Positions 1 through 6,946 of a stretch of DNA of 8,410 nucleotides are shown here, piece after piece. How positions within the stretch are numbered: position 1 is the stretch's first letter; every line of letters starts with the position of its first letter. The position numbers were made by a program, and so were the translations under genes. The stretch comes from Acidimicrobiia bacterium (lineage in GTDB: Bacteria > Actinomycetota > Acidimicrobiia > IMCC26256 > BP-133). Below the pieces are notes generated by a model, which made no database searches, had not been told where the DNA came from, and was given only the letters and a program-made list of their open reading frames with translations. The stretch lies in the NCBI GenBank assembly GCA_025934385.1, contig JAICYE010000068.1, positions 1 to 8,410 on the forward strand, in the 5' to 3' direction.

Positions 1-192
1 AATTTCGGCCTGGCGTGATGCGCGGTCTTGGGCCGGACCGGTGGTGGGGCGAGTATCAGGCGCGTCTTTTCGGCGGCGTGGCGGGGTCAAGCTTGCTCGC
101 CAAGCCGTTGTCGCGTCGCAGGGCGAACCCCCTCTCTGCACCAACTGAATGCGCTTTCAAATGCAGCAATCACGTAGCTCAGGGGGAAATGC
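1..192. other. Upstream non-coding region
   Basis: I see no convincing gene here. The first 18 bases read NFGLA followed by a TGA in frame 1, so the tail of an upstream plus-strand gene could end there, but nothing confirms it. The other open frames look like GC-driven noise. An 8-bp palindrome CAAGCTTG lies at 88-95. The last 70 bases are AT-richer and probably hold the promoter of the beta-propeller gene, but I could not pick a convincing -35/-10 pair. Confidence 0.5.
181..187 (+). promoter_or_regulatory. Ribosome binding site of the SBP56-like gene
   Basis: AGGGGGA lies 5 bases before the ATG at 193. It decides between two close ATGs: the one at 189 is out of frame with the long reading frame, while the one at 193 opens it and is followed by a typical signal peptide. 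Confidence 0.65.
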
Positions 193-2145
193 ATGAGGAC
201 CTTCAGAGGCGGGACCAGAAAGGGGATCGTGGTCCTGAGCGCACTCGCGCTCCTGGCCGTGTATCCCGGTGTGTCCAGCGGTAGCTCACAATCGAACTCC
301 GTGGCATCGGCGCTCACCGCAGCGCGACAGCGCGCCGACGCCATCAATAAAACCAATGACGTACCCAAGGTCACCCAGAACCTGATCCCCGGCGCTCTGC
401 AGGCCCGGAATCTGGCGATCAGCCAGTTCAAGGCGGCTCAGGCGACGGGGTCCGCCGCAGCGTTCAGCAAGCCGGAGTACGCCGTCATCTGGTCCGGCAA
501 GAACAACATCGGCGACATGAGCGGCAACGACTGGATGCGCTTCATCAACCAGGGGGCGATCAGCCCGACCGGTCTGATCAACGTGGGCAGCAAGCAGTGG
601 CTGGGCGGTCTCGACGCCATGGTCGTCGTCGACGTCCGCAAGAACAACGTCGACGGGTCGAGGAACCCGGACTACGGCAAGGTCGTCAACTTCGTCGAGG
701 TGCCGCCCCCGTTCGGGGTGGAGGGCGAGCCCCACCACATGCAGTACCAGTGGAAGCCCGGCGAGCCGATCGTGGCCGGCCACCTGTTCACCGACCTGAC
801 GTCGATCTGGGACGTCAACGACGTCCCCAACATCGTCCTGAAGAACATCGTCCGGGGTGAGGAGAACCCGATCGGTGCCTTCCCCGACGCCTACGACTTC
901 GCCGGCGACAAGGCCATCGGTACGTACATGACCGCCGGTGAGCCCAACTACGGTGGCTCGCCCGGCTCGGTCGTCGTGTTCAAGCCGGACTCGGCCAAGG
1001 GCATGGTCCAGGAGTCGGAGACCGCCGCCAGCCAGGTCGGGGCCGTCTTCCGGGGCAACCCCAACGGCATCCCCGAGCCCTGTACCCCGATCGAGGGTCG
1101 GCCGATGGGGACCTGCGGCAACCCGCACGGGATCCAGGCCCGACCGGACCTCAACCGGATGGTGACGGACGACTACGCCGACGCCCGGGAGCTCGGCTCC
1201 GACCCGCTCAAGACCGTGGAGCAGCACGCCTTCCGGCCGACGATCCGGGTCTGGGACATCTCCAACCCCGGGGAGCCCAAGCTGATCTCGGTGGCCCACA
1301 TGCCGAAGAGCGTGAAGAACACGCCGAACCCGGCCCACGACAACATCGGGATCATGGAGGGGGCCAAGACCTACGCCCCGGCCAAGGGGATGTTCTCCGG
1401 CTCGATGTGCGGCGGGGGGATCTTCTTCCTGCCCGACATGACCAACGTGCAGCCGGACTCCTCCAGCCAGTGGAAGCAGGTCTGGGACGACGGCATGGCC
1501 GAGATGCAGGTGCAAGGCCGTGACGTCCGCGGTGCCGGCGCAGGTACCGGCAACGAGCCCGGCGCCTGCGCCGGTGGCGCCTGGCACCAGGTGACCCCCG
1601 ACAACCGGTTCCTGTTCCGGGCCGTCGGCGGGCGCAACCCCGGCTCGACCAACACCTACGACAACGGCACGCCGAAGATGATCTACGTGATCAACGTCGA
1701 GAAGCTGATCAAGCACGCCACGGAGACCGGCACGGTCGACTGCAACATCAAGAGCGGTCGCGAACTGGGCCAGGGCCATGGCGACGCCGATGACTGCCCG
1801 ACGCTGGCCGGCGTGGTCACCGTTGACGACAACACATCGGGCGGCCCGCACTGGGGCGCCCTCGACAACCAGAACTTCACGGACAACGGGGCGCCGACCC
1901 GGAGCATCTTCTGCGACTACTTCGTCGCCAGGACGGGCTACGACGGCAACCACCGCTGCTACATGCTGAACGTCAACCCCGAGACGGGTGCGCTGAGCTA
2001 CGACACGACCTTCCGTGACGAGTACAACGGCTCCCTCGGCATCGACTTCAACCGCTCGGACTGGCCGGGCCACCCGGGTGGCGGGTTCTACAAGCCGCAC
2101 TCGATGGTGTTCGTTACGCCGGAGGCGGTGGCCGGCCCCCACTAG
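193..2145 (+). CDS. Secreted SBP56/methanethiol-oxidase-like beta-propeller protein
   Basis: 650 residues. The N-terminus is a secretion signal: basic residues (RTFRGGTRK), a hydrophobic stretch at about 11-24, then a small-residue region (VSSGS). From about residue 140 on, the protein follows the order of motifs in selenium-binding protein 56: VVVDVRKN with YGKVVNFVEVP (about 143-171), the double histidine of GEPHHMQYQ (H181, H182; compare ELHHSGWN in SBP56), TSIWDV, then RVWDISNPGEPKL (352-364), WHQVTPDNRFLF (464-475), GGPHWGALDN (550-559) and a tail rich in His, Pro and Gly (WPGHPGGGFYKPHSM, 624-638). In the family, methanethiol oxidase is a periplasmic copper enzyme that turns methanethiol into formaldehyde, hydrogen sulfide and hydrogen peroxide, with histidines binding the copper. 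H181, H182, H312, H465, H553, H627 and H636 are the candidates here. It is longer than the usual 460-470 residues because of an N-terminal extension and insertions, and it has eight Cys (297, 308, 406, 459, 517, 535, 574, 589) that could form disulfides outside the cell. The CopC/CopD gene next door supports a copper role. Family membership is fairly secure; the reaction is inferred. It could also be a non-enzymatic propeller. Confidence 0.78.
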   Translation: MRTFRGGTRKGIVVLSALALLAVYPGVSSGSSQSNSVASALTAARQRADAINKTNDVPKVTQNLIPGALQARNLAISQFKAAQATGSAAAFSKPEYAVIWSGKNNIGDMSGNDWMRFINQGAISPTGLINVGSKQWLGGLDAMVVVDVRKNNVDGSRNPDYGKVVNFVEVPPPFGVEGEPHHMQYQWKPGEPIVAGHLFTDLTSIWDVNDVPNIVLKNIVRGEENPIGAFPDAYDFAGDKAIGTYMTAGEPNYGGSPGSVVVFKPDSAKGMVQESETAASQVGAVFRGNPNGIPEPCTPIEGRPMGTCGNPHGIQARPDLNRMVTDDYADARELGSDPLKTVEQHAFRPTIRVWDISNPGEPKLISVAHMPKSVKNTPNPAHDNIGIMEGAKTYAPAKGMFSGSMCGGGIFFLPDMTNVQPDSSSQWKQVWDDGMAEMQVQGRDVRGAGAGTGNEPGACAGGAWHQVTPDNRFLFRAVGGRNPGSTNTYDNGTPKMIYVINVEKLIKHATETGTVDCNIKSGRELGQGHGDADDCPTLAGVVTVDDNTSGGPHWGALDNQNFTDNGAPTRSIFCDYFVARTGYDGNHRCYMLNVNPETGALSYDTTFRDEYNGSLGIDFNRSDWPGHPGGGFYKPHSMVFVTPEAVAGPH

Positions 2146-2185
2146 GTAGGACGAACTCGGGACGCTGCTCACGGCGGGGGGCGAT

Positions 2186-2208
2186 CTCAAGTTCCATAGG
2201 AACATGAG
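2186..2208 (+). promoter_or_regulatory. Imperfect inverted repeat ahead of the CopC-CopD fusion gene
   Basis: The left arm CTCAaGTTCC (2186-2195) and the right arm GGAACaTGAG (2199-2208) flank a 3-base centre ATA. Nine of ten pairs match, with one A-A mismatch. It sits in the 78-base gap between the propeller and fusion genes, and its right end runs into the Shine-Dalgarno sequence. It could be a protein operator for an internal promoter, or an mRNA hairpin that limits translation of the fusion gene. It does not match the CsoR, LexA or DtxR consensus I know (LexA has the GAAC/GTTC order reversed). Confidence 0.55.
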
Positions 2209-2219
2209 GGAGACTCTCC
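2206..2219 (+). promoter_or_regulatory. Ribosome binding site with a local hairpin
   Basis: GAGGGAG (2206-2212) is the ribosome binding site, with 11 bases to the GTG at 2224 and 14 to the ATG at 2227, which favours the GTG. GGAG (2209-2212) can also pair with CTCC (2216-2219) across an ACT loop, so the site may be partly hidden in the mRNA even without the larger upstream inverted repeat. Confidence 0.5.
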
Positions 2220-2223
2220 AACC

Positions 2224-5208
2224 GTGATGGCGATGATCAGCGGGGCACGGCCACGGCGATACGCCGTGGCCGTGCCCGCGCTTCTGGCCCTGTTCGTGGT
2301 GGTGCTCTCGCCCTGGGCGACGATGGCGGCCTGGGCCCATCCCTACCTCGTGCAGACCCAGCCCGGACCGGGTGTGGCGCTGCGGGACTCGCCCCCCTCG
2401 ATCCAGATCGGCTTCACGGAAAAGGTCGTGCTCCAGGGTTCGTCGCTCCGTCTCGAGGACGGCGACGGCCACCCGGTGGCGCTTGGGCCGGTCCGCGTGC
2501 CGAAGGAAGGGCCGGGGCTGGCCGCCGACATCAAGGGGCCCCTGGGCGGCGACGTCTACCGGGTGCGGTGGGCCGTCCTCGGCGAGGACGGGCACAGCTC
2601 CTCGGGCGAGTTCCGCTTCGGCGTCGACGGACCCGGCGGAGTCCCGCCCCGGCACGCCGAGCTGCTCAGCGCCACCGGCGGACCGGGCGAACAGGCGGCG
2701 GCGTCGGACGGGCCCGTGCGCATCGCCCTGCGCTGGCTCGGCCTGCTCGGCGCGGCGCTGCTCGTCGGCGGCGCCGTCCTGCTGACCCGGCTGCGGGGCC
2801 GCCTGGAGGACGCCGCCGCCGACACCGTCTCGCGCCGGTGGACACAGGTGGCCCGGATCGGGTGGGTCCTCACGCTGGCCGGATCGATCGCCGGTGTCGT
2901 CGGGGCCGCCGGCGCCGGTTCGGGCGGCGCCCGGATGTCGATCCTGCTGGCCACCAGCACCGGCGGGCTGTCCCTGGCCCGGCTGGCCGGCGTGGTGGTG
3001 ACGGGGATCCCCGGCCTGACCGGCCGGCCCGGGCCCCGCCGAGACCAGTACCTCGGCCTGGCCGGCGCCTTCTTCCTCGGGGCCGAGGCGGTCGGGGGCC
3101 ACGTCACCGCCATCAACGCCGCCGGCGCCCGGGCGGCGGCCATCGTCGCCCAGGGGGCGCACCTGGCCGCCGCGGCGATGTGGGTCGGCGGGCTCGCCGT
3201 GCTGGCCTACGCCATCGCCGGCGTCGACGCTTCGGTCCGGCCGTCAGCCTGGCGCACGGCCGCGGCCGCCTTCCGGCCGGTGGCGGCGATCTCCGCCGTG
3301 GTGGTGATCGCCACCGGCGTCATCGCCTCGGTCCGGGAGGTGCAGCACAAGTACTTCCTGCTGTGGTCGGCCTACGGCCGGTACCTGCTGGCCAAGTGGG
3401 TGCTGGTGGCCGGCATGCTCGTGCTCGGCGGGCTCGTGGGGCGGGCGCTGGGCGGCCGCCGCCGCGCCTACGTTCCCGGGTCGTCCTCGTCGGAGCGGTC
3501 GAGGCCGGTCGGTTCGCTCTTGCGGGTGGAGGCCGTGCTCGGCGTCGCCGTCCTCGTCTTCGCCGCCACCCTGGTCGGCGTGGCCCAGGGCCGGGGCCAG
3601 CCGCTGCCGGCCCAGAAGGGGAGCGTGCTGGCCGGCCCGGCCTTCGCCAACGCCGTCGTCGGCGGCGGGCTGGTGAGGATGGCGCTGTCGCCGGCGGCCC
3701 CGGGCCACAACCAGCTGACCGCCCTGCTGGCCCACCCCGTCGAGGCGGCCGCGGCCGGCGGCGTGCAGGCTTCGGCCCCCGCCCCCGGCGAGCAGGAGAC
3801 CGTGTCGGTGTCGATGGTGTGCGACTGCGCCGCCAAGCCCGTCGCCGCCGACCTCACCCGGGCGGCCGGTGCCTGGCGCGCCGACGTGAACCTGCCGTCG
3901 GCCGGGGTGTGGCGCGCCTCACTGAAGATCGGCGGCAGCTCGTCCCTGGCCCCCGTGGCGCTGCGGGTGGCCACCGGCTCGGCGCCGGGCGCCCCGGCCG
4001 GGGAGGTCAGCTCGATCGGCGACCTGTCGGGCCCCGCCGCCCGCCGCTGCCGGTCCTTCGAGCTCGGTCTCGTGCTGGCGCTGGGGTTCATCAACGCCAA
4101 GGGCGGCGTGGGCGGCCGCAAAGTCGTCGTCCGCTCCTCGGACGACGCCGGCGACCCGGCCAAGGCCCGGCAGCTGGCCGAGCAGGACACCGGCGCCGAT
4201 CTCGCCGTCCCCTGCGGAAGAACGGCGGCGGTGACCGCCGGAATCCTGCAGAAGCACATGCCGGTCGTCGTGGCCGACGCCCTGGCGCCGCCGGTGGCCG
4301 GGGACCGGGTGTATCGCCTCTCCGGCGACCCCTACGCCGAAGGCTGGTCGGCCGGCCGGACAGTGGCCCACAGCACCGCCTTGACCGAGCCGGACGTGCC
4401 GAAGCGCGTCGACGTCCTCGTGGAGGACGACGACCCCGGCGCCGACCGCATCATCGCCGGCCTGAAAGCGGCCCTGGCCCTCGATCCGGCGGCGGCGGCC
4501 AAGGTCGAAGAGGGCTTCAAGTCGATCAGCACCGCCAACGTCGAGGTCGTGGTGCAGCGGCACAAGCCCGGGACGCCGCTGGCGCCGCTGGTGGCCGAGG
4601 CGGTCGATGCCAGCAAGTACGTCACCAGCTTCCTGGCCGCCGATCCCGCCACCCTCGGCCCGGCCCTCGACTCGCTCACCGATCTCCAGGTCGCCCGGCC
4701 CCCCTCGCTGCTGGCCGCATCCCGGGCGTTCGACGAGGCGTTCCTGCGGGATTCGAAGATCGGGCGCCGGGGGGACGTGAAGGTCTTGGGCGAGGTGGCG
4801 CCGGACAGCGGGGAATCGCTGGTCTACACCAAGCTCGTCCAGACGATCTTCCCCGGCGAGCAGCCCTCGATCGACGGGCTGCGGGGCTACATGGCCGGGA
4901 AGGCCATCGCCACTGCGCTGGACAAGGGCGGCGACCTCGCCCAGCAGTTGAAGCTCCTGAACGTGTTCTCCGACGGCGTGGCGTCAGGGTGGAGCCCGGC
5001 GGCGCCGGCGGCGGGGTCGTGGCGGTTCTTCCTCTACCGGGGCACGTTCCTCTCCAGCACGCTCCAGCCCGGCGAGAAGGCCGAGCCCGGCCGGTTCTTC
5101 GCCGAGGGGGGCGCCTGGAACCGGGTGCAGACCGCCAACCTGGGCCTGTGCGGGCCACAGCTGACGTACGACGGGCCGCCCCCGCCCTGCACGCCTCCGC
5201 CCAAGTAA
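2224..5208 (+). CDS. CopC-CopD copper protein fused to a type 1 periplasmic binding protein domain
   Basis: 994 residues. A signal segment at 12-38 ends in the signal peptidase motif AWA, which would leave H39 as the mature N-terminus, as in CopC. Residues 39-134 are a CopC domain: PGPGVALRDSPPSIQIGFTEKV and GEDGHSSSGEFRF are family hallmarks, and H39, D122 and H124 are the expected copper(II) ligands. Residues about 165-455 are a CopD-type membrane domain with about eight hydrophobic segments (near 168-188, 210-231, 250-265, 276-295, 303-331, 350-370, 387-408, 432-454), a CopD-like GAHLAAAAMWVGGL (311-324) and YGRYLLAKW (384-392); H293 and H313 are conserved-type histidines. About 482-583 resembles the small beta domain (YtkA-like) seen at the end of other CopCD proteins. 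About 595-980 is a type 1 periplasmic binding protein domain of the Leu/Ile/Val-receptor class: FELGLVLALGFINAKGGVGG (612-631), SDDAGDPAKARQLAEQ (639-654), VLVEDDDPGADRIIAGLKAAL (731-751) and DGLRGYMAGKAIATALDKGG (884-903). With an even number of membrane segments, the CopC and receptor domains would both lie outside. CopC/CopD proteins bind or import copper; the receptor's ligand is unknown. A frameshift joining two genes is unlikely, since the frame is continuous and the domains are linked smoothly. The protein ends in a Pro-rich tail. Confidence 0.85.
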   Translation: MMAMISGARPRRYAVAVPALLALFVVVLSPWATMAAWAHPYLVQTQPGPGVALRDSPPSIQIGFTEKVVLQGSSLRLEDGDGHPVALGPVRVPKEGPGLAADIKGPLGGDVYRVRWAVLGEDGHSSSGEFRFGVDGPGGVPPRHAELLSATGGPGEQAAASDGPVRIALRWLGLLGAALLVGGAVLLTRLRGRLEDAAADTVSRRWTQVARIGWVLTLAGSIAGVVGAAGAGSGGARMSILLATSTGGLSLARLAGVVVTGIPGLTGRPGPRRDQYLGLAGAFFLGAEAVGGHVTAINAAGARAAAIVAQGAHLAAAAMWVGGLAVLAYAIAGVDASVRPSAWRTAAAAFRPVAAISAVVVIATGVIASVREVQHKYFLLWSAYGRYLLAKWVLVAGMLVLGGLVGRALGGRRRAYVPGSSSSERSRPVGSLLRVEAVLGVAVLVFAATLVGVAQGRGQPLPAQKGSVLAGPAFANAVVGGGLVRMALSPAAPGHNQLTALLAHPVEAAAAGGVQASAPAPGEQETVSVSMVCDCAAKPVAADLTRAAGAWRADVNLPSAGVWRASLKIGGSSSLAPVALRVATGSAPGAPAGEVSSIGDLSGPAARRCRSFELGLVLALGFINAKGGVGGRKVVVRSSDDAGDPAKARQLAEQDTGADLAVPCGRTAAVTAGILQKHMPVVVADALAPPVAGDRVYRLSGDPYAEGWSAGRTVAHSTALTEPDVPKRVDVLVEDDDPGADRIIAGLKAALALDPAAAAKVEEGFKSISTANVEVVVQRHKPGTPLAPLVAEAVDASKYVTSFLAADPATLGPALDSLTDLQVARPPSLLAASRAFDEAFLRDSKIGRRGDVKVLGEVAPDSGESLVYTKLVQTIFPGEQPSIDGLRGYMAGKAIATALDKGGDLAQQLKLLNVFSDGVASGWSPAAPAAGSWRFFLYRGTFLSSTLQPGEKAEPGRFFAEGGAWNRVQTANLGLCGPQLTYDGPPPPCTPPPK

Positions 5209-5213
5209 CCGGG

Positions 5214-5720
5214 TCAGCCCGACTGGATCAGCTTGTTCAGGCGTTTGAAGAGGTCGTCGGTCTTCTCCTTGGAGAGCCCGGTGACCTGGATCCGGCCGTC
5301 GAACGATGTGAACTGCAGCACTGGCGCGCTCACCACCTGACCCTGGGTCATGATCGCCAGCCGCTTGCCCTGGTTGCGCCGGGCGTAGCCGTCGAGATTG
5401 GCGCTGCCGACACCGCCGAGGACGACCGACAGCGCCGGTGCCCCCGAAGGGTCGTCCGCCACGGTGGCGGACCGGACGTCCTTGGCGTCGACCACCGGCT
5501 CGCCGAGCTCGAGGCATTCCGCCTTGCCGTCGGTGGTCTTCGGCCGCACCAGCTCGTTCTTCTTCGGCGCCTTGCTGGCGCAGGGCGGCGGCTTGGACGA
5601 CAGCACAGGCCGCAGCTCCAGCAAGCCTCGTTGCGCCGAGTCGTCGCTCTTCCGGCACGCCGTCCCGACGACGGGGAGCCCGACGGCCAGGGCGAGCAGC
5701 AACGTGGCCGGGCGGTACAT
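5214..5720 (-). CDS. Small SecD P1-head-like probable lipoprotein
   Basis: 168 residues from the ATG at 5720. Reading can be extended further upstream, but that part lies inside the preceding gene and lacks a signal peptide, whereas this ATG starts MYRPATLLLALAVGLPVVGTAC, a lipoprotein-type signal. VGTAC satisfies the broad lipobox rule, although Gly at -3 is unusual; C22 would be the lipidated residue. Residues about 70-165 resemble the head part of the SecD/SecDF first periplasmic domain: ELGEPVVDAKDVRSATV, LSVVLGG, and especially GKRLAIMTQGQVVSAPVLQF (118-137; SecD has GKRLAI-x-DGKVISAPVI), then IQVTGLSKEKTDDLFKRLN. No SecD membrane helices are present, so this is a free-standing module rather than a translocase subunit. 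Its role is unknown. It overlaps the upstream gene as TGATG and has no clear ribosome binding site of its own, so it is probably translated by coupling. C47 and C69 could form a disulfide. Confidence 0.75.
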   Translation of the reverse strand: MYRPATLLLALAVGLPVVGTACRKSDDSAQRGLLELRPVLSSKPPPCASKAPKKNELVRPKTTDGKAECLELGEPVVDAKDVRSATVADDPSGAPALSVVLGGVGSANLDGYARRNQGKRLAIMTQGQVVSAPVLQFTSFDGRIQVTGLSKEKTDDLFKRLNKLIQSG

Positions 5721-6763
5721 CAGGGAGTGAAGCCCGCCAGTACCGCTGTCGCGTTGGAGTCGTAGGTGAAGCTGAAACCGACCTGGTGGCGCTCGCCGTG
5801 GAAGACCTCGACGAACTTCACCCACGTGTTCCGGGCGGGGTCGAACCACATCGTCCGGTTGCGGTAGCCCTGGTCGGAGCCGCCGGGGCGGAACTTCCGG
5901 TCGACCTGAACCTTCCAGGCGTTGACGGTCGTGCCGCCGACGGTCACCGGCTCCTGGCCCACGACCGTGGTCGTCCAGTCCTCGGTGCGGCTCAGGCTGC
6001 CGTCACCGTTCTTGGCCTGGGTGACGCCGGTGCGTGTGTAGCCCGCCTTGAGCGGCCAGGGGATCTCGAGGATCGGGGGCTCGTAGTCGGCCTGGCTTGT
6101 CTCGGTCCGCGGCCCGAACGTCACCGAGCCGCCCTCGAAGTCGAAGTAGATGCCGTCGTTGCGGAAGCCGACGATCTCCCGCTCGGCGTGCTTGTCGGAG
6201 TACGTCAGGTCGTAGACCAACTGGTCGGGCTTCAGGCCCGGCGCGCTGTGGACGACCATCGTCATCTTGTCGGGGAACTTCCGGCTCCCGACGAAGGAGG
6301 CGCCCTCGGTGCCGTCGACATTCCAGGTGTAGGTGCCGAGCGCCGGTTTCCCGAGGGTGCCGGGCTGGCTCGGCGCCGGGGCGGGGGCGGGGGCGGTCGG
6401 CTTTGGTGTGGTCGTCGGCACAGGGCCGGAAGCCGCCCGGGTGGTGGGCGTGGTGGCCCGCGGGCCGGACGTGGCCGGGGTCGGGCTGGAGCCCGGCCTG
6501 GTCGTCGGGGCCGTGGTGCTCGACGACGGCGGAGCGGTGGCCGCGGGGTCGGTGACGGCGCTCGTCGGCGTCGCGCCGGTCGTGCCGGTGGTGGCCTCGG
6601 TCGACGTCGTGATCGGCGGGCCGGCGACGGCGAACTGCCCGCCCCGACGGAATGACGGCGGGCCTTTGTGGGTCAGCTTGTAGCCGACGACCCCGGCGGC
6701 GACAACGGTCACGGAGGCAACCCCCGCGATGATCTTTACCCGTAAGGACGGACCTTGCGCCAC
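5720..6763 (-). CDS. Membrane-anchored protein with Thr/Pro-rich linker and outside beta domain, unknown function
   Basis: 347 residues from a GTG at 6763, with a GGGGG ribosome binding stretch 9 bases ahead of it. Residues 9-28 are one hydrophobic segment after a short basic N-terminus, giving either a membrane anchor with the rest outside or an uncleaved signal. Residues about 50-133 (coding bases 6365-6616) are a low-complexity linker of Thr, Pro, Ala and Ser, typical of actinobacterial cell-wall-spanning regions and possibly glycosylated. Residues about 138-347 form one beta-rich domain with alternating hydrophobic and polar residues (GTYTWNVDG, GIYFDFEGGSVTFG, ILEIPWPLKAGYTRTG, TVNAWKVQVDR, RTMWFDPARNTWVKFVEVFHG). 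The late Trp-Phe-Asp-Pro followed by W-V-K-F-V recalls the sandwich folds of DUF3108 or LolA-like lipid-binding proteins, but this is only a resemblance. No cysteines or catalytic motif stand out. It is the first gene of a two-gene unit with the SecD-head-like lipoprotein, so the two probably act together at the envelope. Confidence 0.8.
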   Translation of the reverse strand: MAQGPSLRVKIIAGVASVTVVAAGVVGYKLTHKGPPSFRRGGQFAVAGPPITTSTEATTGTTGATPTSAVTDPAATAPPSSSTTAPTTRPGSSPTPATSGPRATTPTTRAASGPVPTTTPKPTAPAPAPAPSQPGTLGKPALGTYTWNVDGTEGASFVGSRKFPDKMTMVVHSAPGLKPDQLVYDLTYSDKHAEREIVGFRNDGIYFDFEGGSVTFGPRTETSQADYEPPILEIPWPLKAGYTRTGVTQAKNGDGSLSRTEDWTTTVVGQEPVTVGGTTVNAWKVQVDRKFRPGGSDQGYRNRTMWFDPARNTWVKFVEVFHGERHQVGFSFTYDSNATAVLAGFTP

Positions 6764-6801
6764 GGCGTCTGAACCCCCATCTGGCCTTCAGGCTTCATCC
6801 C

Positions 6802-6807
6802 AAGATA
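6802..6807 (-). promoter_or_regulatory. Possible -10 element for the minus-strand pair
   Basis: Read on the minus strand this is TATCTT. A start about 7 bases downstream would leave a leader of about 30 bases carrying the GGGGG ribosome binding site before the GTG at 6763. No good -35 hexamer lies 16-18 bases upstream. A small AGCGC/GCGCT inverted repeat (6807-6811 with 6818-6822) sits just beside it. This is a weak call. Confidence 0.25.
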
Positions 6808-6930
6808 GCGCACCCAGGCGCTGCACCGTTACCGAAGCCCCCTGATTAATGAGAAATACGGCCGCGAAATTCCCGACCTCCTCGCTACGGATTTGACTTG
6901 TATAACCGTGGAATTTCCTGGCTAATTTTG

Positions 6931-6946
6931 ATTGCGCAATTGCGCA
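6931..6946 (+). promoter_or_regulatory. Palindromic tandem repeat, likely operator of the ArsR repressor
   Basis: ATTGCGCA occurs twice in direct tandem (6931-6938 and 6939-6946). Because TGCGCA is self-complementary, the same stretch contains a perfect 14-bp palindrome, TGCGCAATTGCGCA (6933-6946). It lies 20 bases ahead of the arsR start, within the likely -35/spacer region, where a dimeric winged-helix repressor would block RNA polymerase. The binding protein is inferred from position and symmetry. Confidence 0.6.

Noticed and set aside
172..190. tRNA D-arm-like string GTAGCTCAGGGGG
   Set aside because: No acceptor, anticodon or T arms surround it. The G-run is explained as the ribosome binding site of the propeller gene.
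2191..2203. LexA SOS box
   Set aside because: The actinobacterial LexA site has GAAC before GTTC. Here the order is GTTCC then GGAAC with a 3-base centre, so it is not a match.
286..3162. Very long minus-strand open frame (958 codons) opposite the two left genes
   Set aside because: It is antisense to two genes with clear domain matches, and its translation is dominated by Arg, Gly, Asp, Val and His with no recognisable motif. High GC leaves few stop codons, so it is a shadow.
2568..5765. Very long plus-strand open frame (1065 codons) in another frame of the fusion gene
   Set aside because: The translation is Arg/Gly/Ala/Pro-rich low complexity and runs past the fusion gene into antisense of the next gene. 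The frame with the CopC, CopD and receptor motifs is the real one.
5721..5849. N-terminal extension of the SecD-head-like protein
   Set aside because: These 43 codons lie inside the upstream gene, are Arg/Gly-rich without homology, and would hide the lipoprotein signal that begins at 5720.
6365..6616. Tandem repeat or recombination site in the GC-rich Thr/Pro coding stretch
   Set aside because: There is no regular repeat unit. It is codon-level low complexity encoding the linker of the anchored protein.
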